Shown here: in pieces, positions 17,924 to 28,471 of the stretch | Layout of the letters: each line of letters opens with the position of its first letter | How positions within the stretch are numbered: position 1 is the stretch's first letter | Assembly (NCBI GenBank): GCA_009926405.1 | Contig: RFOZ01000001.1 | Span: 1 to 64,000 of the forward strand | Direction: 5' to 3' | DNA: 64,000 nt | Source of the DNA: Cytophagia bacterium | GTDB lineage: Bacteria; Bacteroidota; Bacteroidia; UBA7662 | The notes under the pieces: model-generated | What the model was told of the DNA's origin: nothing | The model's input: the letters and a program-made list of their open reading frames with translations, nothing else | The model's database searches: none | Made by a program: the position numbers and the translations under genes

Positions 17924-19213
17924 ATGTCCTCCTCCAACGCTGAACTCCATTACAACGGTCAGATTTACCCCTTGCCTCTTTTGGTTGGTACCGAAAACGA
18001 ACCGGCCGTCGATATTTCCAAACTGCGGGACGATACCGGGTTGGTGACGTTGGACATTGGTTACAAGAACACAGGCGCCACCAAGAGCGCCATCACCTTC
18101 ATTGACGGTGATGCCGGGATTTTGAGCTATCGAGGGTACCCTATTGAGCAATTGGCGGCGAATTCCAGTTTTATGGAGGTCTCTTACCTTTTGCTTTACG
18201 GGGAATTGCCGACCATGGCTCAATTGGAGACCTTTAATCATAGCATCACGCACAGGACCCTGGTCCACGAAAATATCAAGAAGTTTTTGGATGCCTACCC
18301 GGCATCGACCCATCCCATGGGGGTTTTGATGAGCACCATTGCGTCGCTCTCCAGTTTTTACCCTAATTCCTTGATTGCGAACCGTCCGATGGCCGATATG
18401 GACCGGACCTACCACCGCTTGATCGCCAAAATGGCCACCATCGCGGCGTGGACCTACAAAAAATCACTGGGGCACCCCTACATGTACCCCAACAACAAGC
18501 TAGACTATGTCAGCAATTTCCTCCAAATGATGTTCGGGCACCGAACGGAGGATTATATCGCGGATCCGGTCGTGGTTGATGCCTTGAACAAATTGTTGAT
18601 TCTCCACGCCGACCACGAGCAAAACTGCTCCGCGTCCACCGTACGCATGGTCGGATCTTCGCATGCCAATATTTATGCGGCTGTTGCTGCCGGGGTAGGG
18701 GCCTTGTGGGGTCCATTGCACGGTGGTGCTAACCAAGCGGTCATCGAAATGTTGGAGCAAATCCGGGCCGATGGTGGGCAGGTTTCTAAGTTTGTGGCCA
18801 AGGCCAAGGACAAAAACGACCCCTTCCGCCTCATGGGCTTTGGTCACAGAGTTTACAAGAATTTTGATCCCCGGGCCCGCATTATCAAAGAAGCCTGCGA
18901 TCAGGTCTTGAACAAATTGGGCGTCAACGACCCGGTACTGGACATCGCCAAACAATTAGAAACCACCGCATTGCAAGACGATTACTTTATCGAGCGGAAA
19001 TTGTATCCCAATGTGGATTTCTACTCCGGGATCATTTACCGTGCGATTGGTATCCCCACCGACATGTTTACGGTCATGTTTGCCTTGGGTCGTTTGCCGG
19101 GCTGGATTGCCCAGTGGAAAGAGATGCGAGAACTCAACGAGCCGATAGGTAGGCCACGGCAGGTTTATGTAGGCCATCCCCGCAGGGACTATTTGCCCAT
19201 TACCAAGCGCTGA
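17924..19213 (+). CDS. gltA: Citrate synthase (type II)
   Basis: Condenses oxaloacetate and acetyl-CoA to citrate, first step of the TCA cycle. 429 aa, the length of hexameric type II bacterial enzymes. Active-site histidine regions LHADHEQNCSASTVR and GFGHRVYKNFDPRA are intact, and the catalytic aspartate lies in YPNVDFYSG. A terminator hairpin follows and the next gene is convergent, so it is probably transcribed alone from the long upstream gap. Confidence 0.97.
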   Translation: MSSSNAELHYNGQIYPLPLLVGTENEPAVDISKLRDDTGLVTLDIGYKNTGATKSAITFIDGDAGILSYRGYPIEQLAANSSFMEVSYLLLYGELPTMAQLETFNHSITHRTLVHENIKKFLDAYPASTHPMGVLMSTIASLSSFYPNSLIANRPMADMDRTYHRLIAKMATIAAWTYKKSLGHPYMYPNNKLDYVSNFLQMMFGHRTEDYIADPVVVDALNKLLILHADHEQNCSASTVRMVGSSHANIYAAVAAGVGALWGPLHGGANQAVIEMLEQIRADGGQVSKFVAKAKDKNDPFRLMGFGHRVYKNFDPRARIIKEACDQVLNKLGVNDPVLDIAKQLETTALQDDYFIERKLYPNVDFYSGIIYRAIGIPTDMFTVMFALGRLPGWIAQWKEMRELNEPIGRPRQVYVGHPRRDYLPITKR

Positions 19214-19235
19214 TTTCCCCCGCTTTGCCCCACAC

Positions 19236-19264
19236 TTCCCCTCAAAGGGGAGGCGTTTTCTTTA
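19236..19264 (+). terminator. Intrinsic terminator after gltA
   Basis: A hairpin TCCCCT-CAA-AGGGGA (19237-19251) is followed by GGCGTTTTCTTT, a short U-rich tract. It sits between the convergent genes gltA and pepP and fits rho-independent termination of gltA; the other strand lacks an equally good T-run. Confidence 0.6.
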
Positions 19265-20566
19265 GTTTCTGTGGGCGCTTTGGTAGGCCTCTTCGATTTC
19301 GTCGGTCCGTATGGGCAAATCCTTCATTAAATCAACAGGTCCGGAAGCGCTGACGACGATGTCGTTTTCAATTCGAATCCCCAGCCCTTCTTCGGGAATG
19401 TAAAGACCGGGCTCGCAGGTGATGACCATCCCTTCCTGAAGGGATTCGTAACGGGCTCCAACATCGTGGACATCCAAACCAAGGAAATGCCCCGTGCCGT
19501 GGGGAAAATACCTTTTGTAGGCCGGTGATTTGGGGTCCTGTTTGGCAACCTCTTCGGGGCTGATAAGTCCCAAGCGCAGAACCGCATCCTGCATGATGAG
19601 GGCCGATTCCTGGTTGTAATCGTTCAGGCTGCGGCCGGGTCGTAGCAAATCCATTGCCTGGCGTTGTACGTCCAGAACGGCATCGTAAACTTCTTTTTGC
19701 CGGGGCGTAAATCGGCCGTTGACCGGAATGCAGCGGGTTAAATCAGCGGCATAATGAGCGTAGGATGCGCCAAAGTCCATCAACAAGAGGTCACCATCCT
19801 TGCATGCACCTGCATTGCGGGTGTAATGGAGAATGCAGGCCTTCGACCCCGAGGCAATAATGGGCTCAAAACTAAAACCTTCGGCCCCCTGTCCCAGGAT
19901 TGACCCTGCCAGGGCAGCCTCGACCTGGTATTCCATGCAGCCTGGCTTTAGCACTTTGAGACCCTGCAGGAGGGCGTTGTGGGTAATTGCTATGGCTTTT
20001 TGGAGAGCCTGAACTTCTTCTTGGCTCTTGACGGCCCTTAAGCGGTCCAAGGTTGGGGATGCCCGATGAAAACGATGCAAAGGAAATTCACTGATCAAAC
20101 GACTGACCAGGCGTTGGGTGGCGGAACGAACAGGGGAGGCAGAGGCCCGGTCGTTTTCGTTCAAGGCAAGGTGAAGGTCGGTGGCGTATTTGGCCTGGGT
20201 CCACAAAACAGTCTCAAAATCCTTTTCCCAGAGGACTTGGGTAATGCCTGACAAGGCCGCAGCCTCCGCCTGGCTGTGCCGAGGGCCCTCCCAAACAGCC
20301 AATTCGGGGCTGGTTTCCCGTACAAAGAGGACTTCTCGGTAAGCGGGGTTGGGGCAATCGGGGAACAAAAGCAGGGCTGTAAGCTCCTGATCGATGCCGC
20401 TCAGCCAATACAAATTGGAATCCGGGCGGTAGGGGTGGTAGGCGTCTCCATTGGCAGGAACTTGGTCGGAGGCTACAAAAACGGCCATCGAACCGCGACC
20501 CAAGGAGGCGACAAAGCGGGCACGGTTAGCCACAAAAACAGAAGAATCGAGGGGTTGATAGCGCAT
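19262..20566 (-). CDS. pepP: Xaa-Pro aminopeptidase (M24B family)
   Basis: Metallopeptidase removing N-terminal residues before proline; 434 aa from the chosen ATG (MRYQPLDSSVF). The N-terminal creatinase-like domain covers about the first 170 residues; the pita-bread catalytic domain shows the di-metal ligands: two Asp in MDFGASYAHYAADLTR, His in HGTGHFLGLDVHD, and Glu in TCEPGLYIPEEG and GIRIEND. The frame can be extended 39 residues upstream, but that part is unlike the family and would run through the divergent promoter region. No signal peptide, so cytoplasmic. Confidence 0.93.
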   Translation of the reverse strand: MRYQPLDSSVFVANRARFVASLGRGSMAVFVASDQVPANGDAYHPYRPDSNLYWLSGIDQELTALLLFPDCPNPAYREVLFVRETSPELAVWEGPRHSQAEAAALSGITQVLWEKDFETVLWTQAKYATDLHLALNENDRASASPVRSATQRLVSRLISEFPLHRFHRASPTLDRLRAVKSQEEVQALQKAIAITHNALLQGLKVLKPGCMEYQVEAALAGSILGQGAEGFSFEPIIASGSKACILHYTRNAGACKDGDLLLMDFGASYAHYAADLTRCIPVNGRFTPRQKEVYDAVLDVQRQAMDLLRPGRSLNDYNQESALIMQDAVLRLGLISPEEVAKQDPKSPAYKRYFPHGTGHFLGLDVHDVGARYESLQEGMVITCEPGLYIPEEGLGIRIENDIVVSASGPVDLMKDLPIRTDEIEEAYQSAHRN

Positions 20567-20591
20567 AACGGGGTTTTCTAGGGGGAGGAAG

Positions 20592-20599
20592 CAAAGGTA
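20592..20599 (-). promoter_or_regulatory. pepP: Candidate -7 box for pepP
   Basis: Reading the minus strand, TACCTTTG is an exact match to the Bacteroidota -7 consensus TAnnTTTG and lies about 25 bp ahead of the pepP ATG. No good -33 TTTG is visible at the expected distance, so the call is tentative. Confidence 0.4.
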
Positions 20600-20643
20600 A
20601 GAGGAGCGTTTTGATTGTGGATAAAGGCCCCGGAATCCCCCAT

Positions 20644-20700
20644 TTTGTTTAAAAAAATGGCCGATACCTTTGGATTTACACACAAAACCCTCTACTTTTG
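20644..20700 (+). promoter_or_regulatory. rpsL: Tandem overlapping promoter for the rpsL ribosomal superoperon
   Basis: Two exact TAnnTTTG boxes lie in series: TTTG (20644-20647)-N17-TACCTTTG (20665-20672), and the TTTG of that box (20669-20672)-N20-TACTTTTG (20693-20700). The second predicts a start near 20706 and a leader of about 45 nt before rpsL. Both fit the -33/-7 promoter pattern of Bacteroidota sigma factor RpoD; the shared TTTG means the two would compete or succeed each other. Confidence 0.65.
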
Positions 20701-20749
20701 CACTCCCTCAAAAATAGGGGTCGGACAACGATACCAGAAACCAAACACC

Positions 20750-21157
20750 ATGCCTACCATTCAGCAATTGGTCAAAAACGGCCGGGAACACAAGGCGGAC
20801 AAGAGCAAATCTCCTGCCTTGGACTCCTGCCCTCAGCGTCGCGGGGTCTGTACCCGTGTCTACACGACCACTCCCAAGAAGCCCAATTCAGCCATGCGCA
20901 AAGTGGCCCGTGTGCGTTTGACCAACCAAAAGGAGGTCAACGCCTACATTCCCGGTGAGGGTCACAACCTGCAGGAGCACTCCATCGTGTTAATCCGCGG
21001 TGGTCGTGTGAAGGACCTGCCCGGTGTACGCTACCATATTATTCGTGGTGCTTTGGATACGGCCGGTGTGAATGGCCGCAAACAGGGTCGCTCCAAATAC
21101 GGAGCCAAGGCCAAGCAGGCCGCAGCGCCAACCAAAGGCAAAGGCGGTAAAAAGTAA
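20750..21157 (+). CDS. rpsL: 30S ribosomal protein S12
   Basis: Decoding-centre protein of 135 aa. The [13 protein letters not shown] loop has the wild-type lysine K43 and the [13 protein letters not shown] loop has the second conserved lysine, so no streptomycin-resistance substitution is apparent. The C-terminus carries a short Ala/Gly/Lys tail. The frame extends upstream through the promoter, but [11 protein letters not shown] is the family start. First gene of the rpsL-rpsG-fusA unit. Confidence 0.98.
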   Translation: MPTIQQLVKNGREHKADKSKSPALDSCPQRRGVCTRVYTTTPKKPNSAMRKVARVRLTNQKEVNAYIPGEGHNLQEHSIVLIRGGRVKDLPGVRYHIIRGALDTAGVNGRKQGRSKYGAKAKQAAAPTKGKGGKK

Positions 21158-21178
21158 TTTGATTATCAAGGTAAAGTC

Positions 21179-21646
21179 ATGAGAAAAACCTCCGCCAAGA
21201 AGCGCTATGTTGAACCGGACCCCAAATTCCGGGATGAAATCGTTACCAAGTTCATCAACAATCTGATGTACGATGGGAAGAAGAGCACGGCCAGTCAGAT
21301 TTTTTACCTGGCCGTTGAGAACATCGAAAAGAAATTATCAGAGCCTGGTATCGAAGTATGGCGTCGTGCACTGAACAACGTTATGCCTTCTGTTGAAGTC
21401 AAGAGCCGCCGCGTAGGGGGTTCCACTTTTCAGGTCCCCGTTGAAGTAAAGCCCAATCGTAAGCAAGCCTTGGGCATGCGTTGGTTGATTGGTTACGCCC
21501 GCAAGCGCAATGAAAAGACCATGACCGATAAACTAGCCGCTGAAATCATTGCCGCCTCCAAAGGCGAAGGTGCTGCGGTCAAGAAAAAAGAAGACACCTA
21601 TCGTATGGCCGAAGCCAACAAAGCATTCTCCCATTTCCGATTCTAA
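21179..21646 (+). CDS. rpsG: 30S ribosomal protein S7
   Basis: Primary binding protein of the 16S 3' major domain, contacting E-site tRNA. 155 aa with the usual [12 protein letters not shown] start, [19 protein letters not shown] core and ALGMRWLI; C-terminus of short-form bacterial length. Twenty-one bases after rpsL. In E. coli S7 represses its own operon; no such RNA site is evident here. Confidence 0.98.
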   Translation: MRKTSAKKRYVEPDPKFRDEIVTKFINNLMYDGKKSTASQIFYLAVENIEKKLSEPGIEVWRRALNNVMPSVEVKSRRVGGSTFQVPVEVKPNRKQALGMRWLIGYARKRNEKTMTDKLAAEIIAASKGEGAAVKKKEDTYRMAEANKAFSHFRF

Positions 21647-21691
21647 TTCCAACCGATTCCAACCCCTAGCTACGGCTCATACCCCATTACC

Positions 21692-23824
21692 ATGTCACAG
21701 AAGGATTTAGGCTTCACCCGCAATATTGGAATCGCGGCCCATATTGACGCCGGCAAGACCACGACCACCGAGCGTGTTCTGTATTATACCGGCATGACCC
21801 ACAAAATCGGTGAGGTTCACGACGGTGCTGCGACCATGGACTGGATGGCCCAAGAGCAGGAGCGTGGTATTACGATTACCTCCGCTGCTACCAAGACTTC
21901 TTGGAAATGGCAAGACAAGGAGTACGCCGTTAATATTATTGATACCCCCGGTCACGTTGATTTTACCGTAGAGGTAAACCGTTCCCTCCGTGTCTTGGAT
22001 GGTCTGGTTTTCTTGTTTTCAGCAGTCGATGGGGTCGAGCCTCAGTCCGAAACCAATTGGCGCCTCGCCGACAACTACAAAGTACCCCGTTTGGGTTTTG
22101 TAAACAAAATGGACCGTCAAGGTTCTGATTTTTTCAAAGTCTGCCAGCAGGTCAAGGATATGCTCGGTTCCAATGCTGTTCCGATTCAGATTCCCATCGG
22201 CGAAGAAGAGCATTTCAAAGGTGTCATTGATTTGATTACCAACCAGGCCATTGTTTGGGACGAGGCCTCCAAAGGCATGACTTTTCAGGTGATTGAAACA
22301 CCGGCTGATTTAGTCGAAGAAGCCCATCGCTACCGCCAGCAGCTCATCGAGGTTTGTGCCGAATACGATGACGCCTTAATGGAAAAGTTTTTTGACGATC
22401 CTGATTCCATTACGCAAGAAGAAATCCGGTCGGCACTCCGCAAAGCGGTGTGTGACCAGAAAGTCGTCCCCATGCTATGTGGATCAGCCTTCAAAAACAA
22501 AGGTGTTCAAGCCGTGCTCGATGCAGTGTGCGCTTTCTTGCCTGCCCCAATTGATCAGGAAGCGGTGACCGGGACCAATCCCAAAACCGACGCCGAAGAA
22601 ACACGTAAGCCCTCCATTGACGCTCCTTTTTGTGCTTTGGCTTTCAAAGTAGCTACGGATCCTTTCGTTGGACGCCTGGTATTCTTCCGGGTTTACAGCG
22701 GTCGTTTGGATGCGGGGTCCTATGTTTTGAAGGTCCGCAATGAGCCGGACAAGGGTATTGTTATGGAAAAAGAGCGGATTTCCCGCCTCTTCCAGATGCA
22801 TGCCAACGATCGCAAGGCCATTGATTTCGTAGAGGCCGGTGACATCTGTGCTGCCGTTGGTTTCAAGGATATCAAAACGGGTGACACCCTCTGCGCCGAA
22901 AATGCTCCCATCATTTTGGAAGCGATGCAATTCCCCGATCCGGTTATCGGATTGGCGATTGAACCCAAAACCCAGGCTGATTCCGATAAATTGGGAACAG
23001 CCCTCGCCAAATTGGCGGAGGAAGATCCCACTTTCAAGGTCAAAACAGACGAGGACACCGGACAAACCATCATTTCGGGTATGGGCGAATTGCACCTCGA
23101 AATCATTGTGGATCGTCTTCGCCGTGAATTCAAGGTGGAATGCAACCAGGGCGCACCCCAGGTTAACTACAAGGAGGCCATCACAACGTCCGTTACCCAC
23201 CGTGAAGTCTACAAAAAGCAAACAGGTGGTCGCGGTAAGTTCGCGGACATTTTTGTGGAAATCATGCCGGGGGATCCTGAAAAAGCAGGTCTTGAATTTG
23301 TGAATGAAATCGTCGGTGGATCCGTTCCACGTGAATTTATTCCTTCGGTCGAAAAGGGCTTTGCTGCCGCCATGGCCAACGGTGTACTCGCCGGATTTAC
23401 CATGGATACCCTCAAGGTTCGCCTTTTTGATGGTAGTTTTCACGCCGTTGACTCGGATTCGTTGTCCTTTGAAATCGCAGCCCGCACGGCTTTCCGTGAG
23501 GCTTGCCGCAAAGCCAACCCAATCCTCCTCGAGCCGATCATGAAAGTGGAGGTCATCACCCCTGAAGATTACATGGGCGATGTTATCGGGGACTTGAACA
23601 AGCGACGTGGTCAGATGCAAGGCATGGATTCCCGTAACGGTGCTCAGGTCATCAAAGCCCAGGTTCCTTTGGCGGAGATGTTTGGCTATGTGACCGTTTT
23701 GCGGACCCTTACATCCGGTCGCGCCACTTCTACCATGGAGTTCTCGCATTACGCTGAAACCCCTAAGAATATTTCTGAAGACGTCTTGGCCAAGTACAAG
23801 GCCATGAAAGCCGAAAAAGATTAA
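21692..23824 (+). CDS. fusA: Elongation factor G
   Basis: Ribosomal translocation GTPase, 710 aa. G-motifs [26 protein letters not shown] and [10 protein letters not shown] are intact, followed by domains II to V ([18 protein letters not shown] in domain [23 protein letters not shown] in domain V). The second residue of switch II carries the conserved His. In this window tuf does not follow fusA; rpsJ does. Confidence 0.98.
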   Translation: MSQKDLGFTRNIGIAAHIDAGKTTTTERVLYYTGMTHKIGEVHDGAATMDWMAQEQERGITITSAATKTSWKWQDKEYAVNIIDTPGHVDFTVEVNRSLRVLDGLVFLFSAVDGVEPQSETNWRLADNYKVPRLGFVNKMDRQGSDFFKVCQQVKDMLGSNAVPIQIPIGEEEHFKGVIDLITNQAIVWDEASKGMTFQVIETPADLVEEAHRYRQQLIEVCAEYDDALMEKFFDDPDSITQEEIRSALRKAVCDQKVVPMLCGSAFKNKGVQAVLDAVCAFLPAPIDQEAVTGTNPKTDAEETRKPSIDAPFCALAFKVATDPFVGRLVFFRVYSGRLDAGSYVLKVRNEPDKGIVMEKERISRLFQMHANDRKAIDFVEAGDICAAVGFKDIKTGDTLCAENAPIILEAMQFPDPVIGLAIEPKTQADSDKLGTALAKLAEEDPTFKVKTDEDTGQTIISGMGELHLEIIVDRLRREFKVECNQGAPQVNYKEAITTSVTHREVYKKQTGGRGKFADIFVEIMPGDPEKAGLEFVNEIVGGSVPREFIPSVEKGFAAAMANGVLAGFTMDTLKVRLFDGSFHAVDSDSLSFEIAARTAFREACRKANPILLEPIMKVEVITPEDYMGDVIGDLNKRRGQMQGMDSRNGAQVIKAQVPLAEMFGYVTVLRTLTSGRATSTMEFSHYAETPKNISEDVLAKYKAMKAEKD

Positions 23825-23833
23825 ACCGCCGTT

Positions 23834-24139
23834 ATGAGCCATCGTATTCGCATCAAACTCAAATCCTACGATCACAACTTGGTCGATAAATCGGCGGAGA
23901 AGATCGTTAAGACCGTCAAAATGACGGGCGCCGTTGTGAGCGGTCCTATTCCTTTGCCGACCGAAAAGAAAATCTTTACCGTGCTCAAATCACCGCACGT
24001 TAACAAAAAAGCCCGTGAGCAATTTCAACTCTGCTCTTACAAGCGGGTAATGGATATCCATAGTTCTTCGTCCAAGACCGTGGATGCTCTTATGAAGCTG
24101 GAATTGCCCAGCGGTGTGGACGTCGAAATCAAAGTCTAA
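23834..24139 (+). CDS. rpsJ: 30S ribosomal protein S10
   Basis: Head protein of the small subunit and, with NusB, an antitermination factor. 101 aa, start [18 protein letters not shown], with the [29 protein letters not shown] signature. It opens the S10 operon block but is only 9 bp from fusA, so the str and S10 units are apparently joined. Confidence 0.98.
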   Translation: MSHRIRIKLKSYDHNLVDKSAEKIVKTVKMTGAVVSGPIPLPTEKKIFTVLKSPHVNKKAREQFQLCSYKRVMDIHSSSSKTVDALMKLELPSGVDVEIKV

Positions 24140-24143
24140 CGCT

Positions 24144-24761
24144 ATGTCAGGTATTATTGGTAAGAAAATTGGTATGACCTCCGTCTTTGCAGCGGATGGT
24201 GCAATGATTCCCTGTACTGTTCTGGAAGCGGGCCCTTGTGTTGTAACGCAGGTCCGCACCAAGGACAAGGACGGGTATGAAGCGGTGCAATTGGCCTTTG
24301 GTGATCGCAAGGAGAAATCCTCCACGCAGCCACTGATTGGCCACTTCAAAAAAGCCGGTACGGGCCCCAAAGCCAAAGTAACCGAGTTCCGTGGTTTCGA
24401 CAAGGACCTTCAACTGGGAGACCAAGTGGATGTGACCCTCTTCAAGGAGGGCGATTCCGTGGATGTCATTGGTGAGACCAAGGGTAAAGGTTTCCAAGGG
24501 GTCGTTAAGCGTCACGGTTTTGGTGGTGTCGGCGGTCAAACCCACGGTCAGCACAACCGCCTCCGTGCTCCCGGTTCTTTGGGTGCTTCTTCGTTCCCCA
24601 GCCGCGTTTTCAAAGGAATGCGGATGGCCGGTCAAACCGGTAACGTTCGCCGCACTGCTCAGAATTTGCAAATTGTTAAAGTTTATCCCGAGCAAAATCT
24701 CCTCGTTGTCAAAGGCTCCGTTCCCGGTGCTAATGGCTCTTGGGTTTTGGTTCAGAAATAA
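24144..24761 (+). CDS. rplC: 50S ribosomal protein L3
   Basis: Large-subunit assembly initiator near the peptidyl-transferase centre. 205 aa from [15 protein letters not shown]; the conserved [14 protein letters not shown] and [31 protein letters not shown] stretches are present, the latter with the Gln methylated by PrmB in other bacteria. An upstream in-frame start overlapping rpsJ is not family-like. Confidence 0.98.
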   Translation: MSGIIGKKIGMTSVFAADGAMIPCTVLEAGPCVVTQVRTKDKDGYEAVQLAFGDRKEKSSTQPLIGHFKKAGTGPKAKVTEFRGFDKDLQLGDQVDVTLFKEGDSVDVIGETKGKGFQGVVKRHGFGGVGGQTHGQHNRLRAPGSLGASSFPSRVFKGMRMAGQTGNVRRTAQNLQIVKVYPEQNLLVVKGSVPGANGSWVLVQK

Positions 24762-24777
24762 TTCATTCGCCTACGTC

Positions 24778-25404
24778 ATGGAAACCGCCGTTTATTCCCG
24801 CTCAGGCCAGGCCACCGATCGCAAAGTGGTTCTGGATGATCAGGTTTTTTGTTCAGAGCCCAACGACCACGCCATTTATTTGGACGTGAAGTTGCATCTC
24901 GCCAATCGTCGCCAGGGTACTGCCAAGGCCAAGGAAAGATCCGAAATGAGCGGCTCAACCCGCAAGCTATTCCGTCAAAAGGGAACCGGTGGCGCACGCC
25001 GCGGGGATATCAACAGCCCTTTGATGTACGGTGGTGCTCGCGTTTTTGGTCCGAAGCCACGGGATTATTCCTTCAAGCTCAACAAAAAGTTGCGACAGCT
25101 GGCTCGTCGTTCGGCTCTCTCTTACAAAGTGCAGGGTAACCAGCTTTTTGTGGTGGAGGATTTTTCGATGGACTCCCCCAAAACCAAAGATTTCATGACG
25201 CTCATCCGGAATTTTTCGTTGGATGGACGACGCGTATTGTTGGTTACCGGTGAAAATCAGCCTAACCTGGTTCTTTCCGGTCGCAACATCCCCAATGCTC
25301 GTGTCATGATTGCCCAGGATTTGAATACCTACGATGTGATGAATGCACACTGTCTGCTCGTTCAGCAGAGCGCTGTGGCCAAAATTCAGGAAACCCTCCT
25401 CTAA
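24778..25404 (+). CDS. rplD: 50S ribosomal protein L4
   Basis: 208 aa. The extended loop that lines the peptide exit tunnel is seen as KLFRQKGTGGARRGDINSPLMYGGARVFGPKPRDY, where macrolide-resistance changes occur in other species; no oddity is visible. In E. coli L4 autoregulates the S10 operon. The frame extends far into rplC, but METAVYSRSGQ is the correct start by family comparison. Confidence 0.97.
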   Translation: METAVYSRSGQATDRKVVLDDQVFCSEPNDHAIYLDVKLHLANRRQGTAKAKERSEMSGSTRKLFRQKGTGGARRGDINSPLMYGGARVFGPKPRDYSFKLNKKLRQLARRSALSYKVQGNQLFVVEDFSMDSPKTKDFMTLIRNFSLDGRRVLLVTGENQPNLVLSGRNIPNARVMIAQDLNTYDVMNAHCLLVQQSAVAKIQETLL

Positions 25405-25412
25405 TACAAGTT

Positions 25413-25703
25413 ATGGAAACCCTCAAAAAACCGGTGGTAACCGAAAAGATGACCCGTTTAACGGAAAAGCATCAACAATATGCTTTTCGGGTTGATAAGC
25501 GTGCCAACAAGATCCAAATCCGGACCGCTGTTGAAAGCATGTACGGTGTTACGGTGGAATCGGTGAATACCATGCGCTATGCAGGGGATACCCGCAGTCG
25601 CAGCACCAAATCGGGCATCCTCCGCGGTCGCACCGATTCCTTCAAAAAAGCTATTGTTACCCTCAAAGCCGGGGATAGTATCGATTATTACGCCGGCCTC
25701 TAA
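25413..25703 (+). CDS. rplW: 50S ribosomal protein L23
   Basis: Exit-tunnel rim protein that docks trigger factor and SRP. 96 aa, with KKPVVTEKMTRLTEKHQQYAFRVD and the VTVESVNTMRYAG region; length and order (rplD-rplW-rplB) are standard. Confidence 0.97.
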   Translation: METLKKPVVTEKMTRLTEKHQQYAFRVDKRANKIQIRTAVESMYGVTVESVNTMRYAGDTRSRSTKSGILRGRTDSFKKAIVTLKAGDSIDYYAGL

Positions 25704-25712
25704 ATCATTGCT

Positions 25713-26537
25713 ATGTCAGTCAAACGATTCAAACCGCTAACCCCGGGTCTTCGCTTTAAGGTAGCCAACACCTTTGCGGAGTTGACCACGGACAAGCCTG
25801 AGAAGTCCTTGTTGGCTCCTCTATCCAAGTCCGGGGGTCGAAACAGGGATGGCAAAATGACCATGCGCTACATTGGCGGTGGTCACAAGAAAATGTACCG
25901 GATGGTGGATTTTCGTCGGGATAAGGTGGATATTCCAGCCACCGTCAAGACGATTGAATACGATCCCAATCGTTCTGCTTTTATTGCCCTTTTGTTTTAT
26001 GCGGATGGTGAGAAGCGCTACATTCTAGCCCCCAAGGGTTTGAAGGTGGGAACAACGGTGATGTCCGGCAAGAATGCAACGCCTGATGCAGGAAACTGTT
26101 TGTATCTCTCCCAAATTCCTTTGGGTTCCAGCATTCATAACATTGAATTACGTCCTGGTCGTGGAGGTCAAATGGTCCGTTCGGCCGGTGGCTCAGCCAT
26201 TCTCGCCGCCCGCGATGGCCAATACGCCATTATCAAATTGCCTTCCGGTGAAACCAGGATGGTATTGCAAGCGTGCATGGCTACCATGGGCGTTTTGTCC
26301 AACGAGGACCATCTTTTGGAAATTAGCGGTAAAGCCGGTCGCTCGCGCTGGTTGGGTCGTCGTCCAAGGGTCCGTGGTGTTGCCATGAACCCTGTTGACC
26401 ACCCCATGGGTGGTGGTGAGGGCCGTGCATCCGGTGGACACCCACGCTCTCGCAATAGCATTCCTTCGAAGGGTTACAAAACCCGTCGTGGAAAACGTCC
26501 TTCGGATCGTCTAATCATCAAACGTCGTACCAACTAA
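25713..26537 (+). CDS. rplB: 50S ribosomal protein L2
   Basis: Universal protein bridging the peptidyl-transferase region, 274 aa. [26 protein letters not shown] and the C-terminal [22 protein letters not shown] loop, containing the conserved His of the MNPVDHP motif, are intact. Ends with a Lys/Arg-rich tail. Confidence 0.98.
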   Translation: MSVKRFKPLTPGLRFKVANTFAELTTDKPEKSLLAPLSKSGGRNRDGKMTMRYIGGGHKKMYRMVDFRRDKVDIPATVKTIEYDPNRSAFIALLFYADGEKRYILAPKGLKVGTTVMSGKNATPDAGNCLYLSQIPLGSSIHNIELRPGRGGQMVRSAGGSAILAARDGQYAIIKLPSGETRMVLQACMATMGVLSNEDHLLEISGKAGRSRWLGRRPRVRGVAMNPVDHPMGGGEGRASGGHPRSRNSIPSKGYKTRRGKRPSDRLIIKRRTN

Positions 26538-26564
26538 TTTAATAACGCAATCTACCTCATCGTT

Positions 26565-26831
26565 ATGCCTCGTTCCCTCAAAAAAGGCCCCTTCATTGAA
26601 TACACCCTCGAGCGTAAAATCGAGGCGATGAACAACGGTGCCAAAAAAACCGTGGTTAAAACATGGTCTCGACGCTCCATGGTAATTCCCGAATTTGTCG
26701 GTCACACCATCGCAGTCCATAATGGCAACAAGTTTATCCCTGTTTATGTAACCGAAAACATGGTTGGACACAAGCTGGGTGAATTTTCTCCAACCCGTAC
26801 GTTCCGGGGTCACTCCGGTAACCGCAAATAA
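26565..26831 (+). CDS. rpsS: 30S ribosomal protein S19
   Basis: Head protein contacting S13 and the A-site finger, 88 aa. [23 protein letters not shown], then [22 protein letters not shown] and [19 protein letters not shown] are the family's conserved blocks. Confidence 0.98.
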   Translation: MPRSLKKGPFIEYTLERKIEAMNNGAKKTVVKTWSRRSMVIPEFVGHTIAVHNGNKFIPVYVTENMVGHKLGEFSPTRTFRGHSGNRK

Positions 26832-26839
26832 TCGACGCT

Positions 26840-27199
26840 ATGGAAGCCAAAGCTATACTTAGGGACTGCCCTACCTCCCCTCAAAAGATGCGTTTGCTGG
26901 CCGATATGATTCGCGGTCGCAAAGTGGATCAGGCTCAAGGCTTGTTGAAGTTTTCCAAAAAGGAAGCTTCAGCCCGTCTCGAAAAGCTGCTGATGTCCGC
27001 TGTTGCTAATTGGGAACGCAAGAACGAAGACCTCAGCCTTGAATCAGCGGAACTCTACGTCAAGCAGATTTTTGTGGACGGTGGAAAGATGCTCAAGCGC
27101 CTTCGTCCAGCTCCTCAGGGCCGTGGTCACCGCATTCTCAAAAGATCCAATCATATCACTATCGTGGTTGACGCCACGAACAACTCCGAAAACGCCTAA
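26840..27199 (+). CDS. rplV: 50S ribosomal protein L22
   Basis: Tunnel-lining protein of 119 aa. The N-terminal [20 protein letters not shown] helix region and the hairpin [30 protein letters not shown] are clear. Stop lies 4 bp before rpsC. Confidence 0.97.
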   Translation: MEAKAILRDCPTSPQKMRLLADMIRGRKVDQAQGLLKFSKKEASARLEKLLMSAVANWERKNEDLSLESAELYVKQIFVDGGKMLKRLRPAPQGRGHRILKRSNHITIVVDATNNSENA

Positions 27200-27203
27200 T
27201 CAA

Positions 27204-27992
27204 ATGGGACAGAAAACCAATCCAATCAGCCTAAGGCTGGGATACATCAAAGGCTGGGACTCCAACTGGTTTGGCGGCAAGAACTACGCCGACAAAATTC
27301 TAGAGGACGACAAAATCCGCCGTTATTTGAGCGCGCGCATCAACAACAGTGGTATTTCCAAGTTGGTGATTGAGCGTACCCTCAAACGGATTATCATCAC
27401 CATTCACACCAGTCGTCCAGGCATTGTCATCGGAAAAGGTGGCCAAGAAGTTGATAAGATCAAAGAAGAAATCAAGAAGCTCACCCAAAAGGAGATTCAG
27501 ATTAACATTCACGAAATCAAGAAGCCTGAGTTAGAGGCTGCTTTGGTTGCCGAAGGGATTGCTCGTCAGCTCGAAGGGCGTGTTTCTTTCCGTCGTGCGA
27601 TGAAGATGGCCCTGGCTTCAACCATGCGTCTGAATGCCGAAGGCATCAAGGTCATGGTTTCGGGTCGATTGGGCGGCGCTGAAATTGCCAGAACGGAACA
27701 ATACAAAGAAGGACGTATTCCACTGCACACGCTTCGTGCTGATATCGATTACGCGCTCAAAGAAGCCCAAACCGTTTACGGAAAAATTGGGGTTAAAGTT
27801 TGGATTTGTCGCGGTGAAGTTTTCGGCAAGCGCGATTTGTCCCCCAATGTTGGGGTCAGTGCAGGAGGTGGTCGTTCCGAACAAGGTGGTGGTCGTGGAG
27901 ACCGTCCCGGTGGTGGTCGCGGTGATCGCCGTGGTCCCCGTGGTGAAGGACGCTCCGAAGGGCGTGGGGGTGATCGCCGCAACAGAAGCTAA
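27204..27992 (+). CDS. rpsC: 30S ribosomal protein S3 with Gly/Arg-rich tail
   Basis: mRNA-entry protein of the 30S head. The family part (about residues 1-218) has [20 protein letters not shown], the KH-domain GxxG (GKGGQE) and [12 protein letters not shown]. It is extended to 262 aa by an RGG-type tail ([35 protein letters not shown]), expected to be disordered and cationic and possibly RNA-binding. The frame runs upstream into rplV, but the MGQKTNP start is canonical. Confidence 0.97.
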   Translation: MGQKTNPISLRLGYIKGWDSNWFGGKNYADKILEDDKIRRYLSARINNSGISKLVIERTLKRIIITIHTSRPGIVIGKGGQEVDKIKEEIKKLTQKEIQINIHEIKKPELEAALVAEGIARQLEGRVSFRRAMKMALASTMRLNAEGIKVMVSGRLGGAEIARTEQYKEGRIPLHTLRADIDYALKEAQTVYGKIGVKVWICRGEVFGKRDLSPNVGVSAGGGRSEQGGGRGDRPGGGRGDRRGPRGEGRSEGRGGDRRNRS

Positions 27993-28003
27993 AGGAAATT
28001 GAT

Positions 28004-28438
28004 ATGTTACAACCAAAAAGAACCAAATTTCGCAAAACCCACAAGGGTCGCGTTCACGGGATGGCTACCCGCGGGGCCGAATTGTCCTTCGGTAGTTTTG
28101 GACTCAAATCTCTGGAGGCCAAATGGATTACCTCTCGGCAAATCGAGTCTGCTCGTATTGCGGTGACTCGTTTTATGAAGAGGGAAGGCCAGGTATGGAT
28201 CCGTATTTTCCCGGATAAGCCGATTACCAAAAAGCCCGCAGAAGTCCGTATGGGTAAGGGTAAGGGTGCACCCGAATATTGGGTGGCTGTTGTCAAACCC
28301 GGGACCCTGATTTTTGAAGCCGAAGGTGTTCCCTTGGAAATTGCACGCGAAGCATTGCGCTTGGCAGCTCAGAAACTCCCTGTTTCAACCTCCTTTGTGG
28401 TTCGTCGCGATTATGTTACCGAAGCCAAAAGCGCCTAA
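28004..28438 (+). CDS. rplP: 50S ribosomal protein L16
   Basis: 144 aa, located near the A site and needed for late 50S assembly. [58 protein letters not shown] are diagnostic; the conserved arginine in the latter block that is hydroxylated in some bacteria is present. Confidence 0.98.
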   Translation: MLQPKRTKFRKTHKGRVHGMATRGAELSFGSFGLKSLEAKWITSRQIESARIAVTRFMKREGQVWIRIFPDKPITKKPAEVRMGKGKGAPEYWVAVVKPGTLIFEAEGVPLEIAREALRLAAQKLPVSTSFVVRRDYVTEAKSA

Positions 28439-28471
28439 TCGTTTTCATCGTACCCTGTAGACCGTTTTATC

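Noticed and set aside
22484..23875. Long open frame of about 460 codons on the minus strand across fusA
   Set aside because: It lies wholly antisense to elongation factor G, which is unambiguous, and its translation looks like no protein family; it is a codon-bias shadow.
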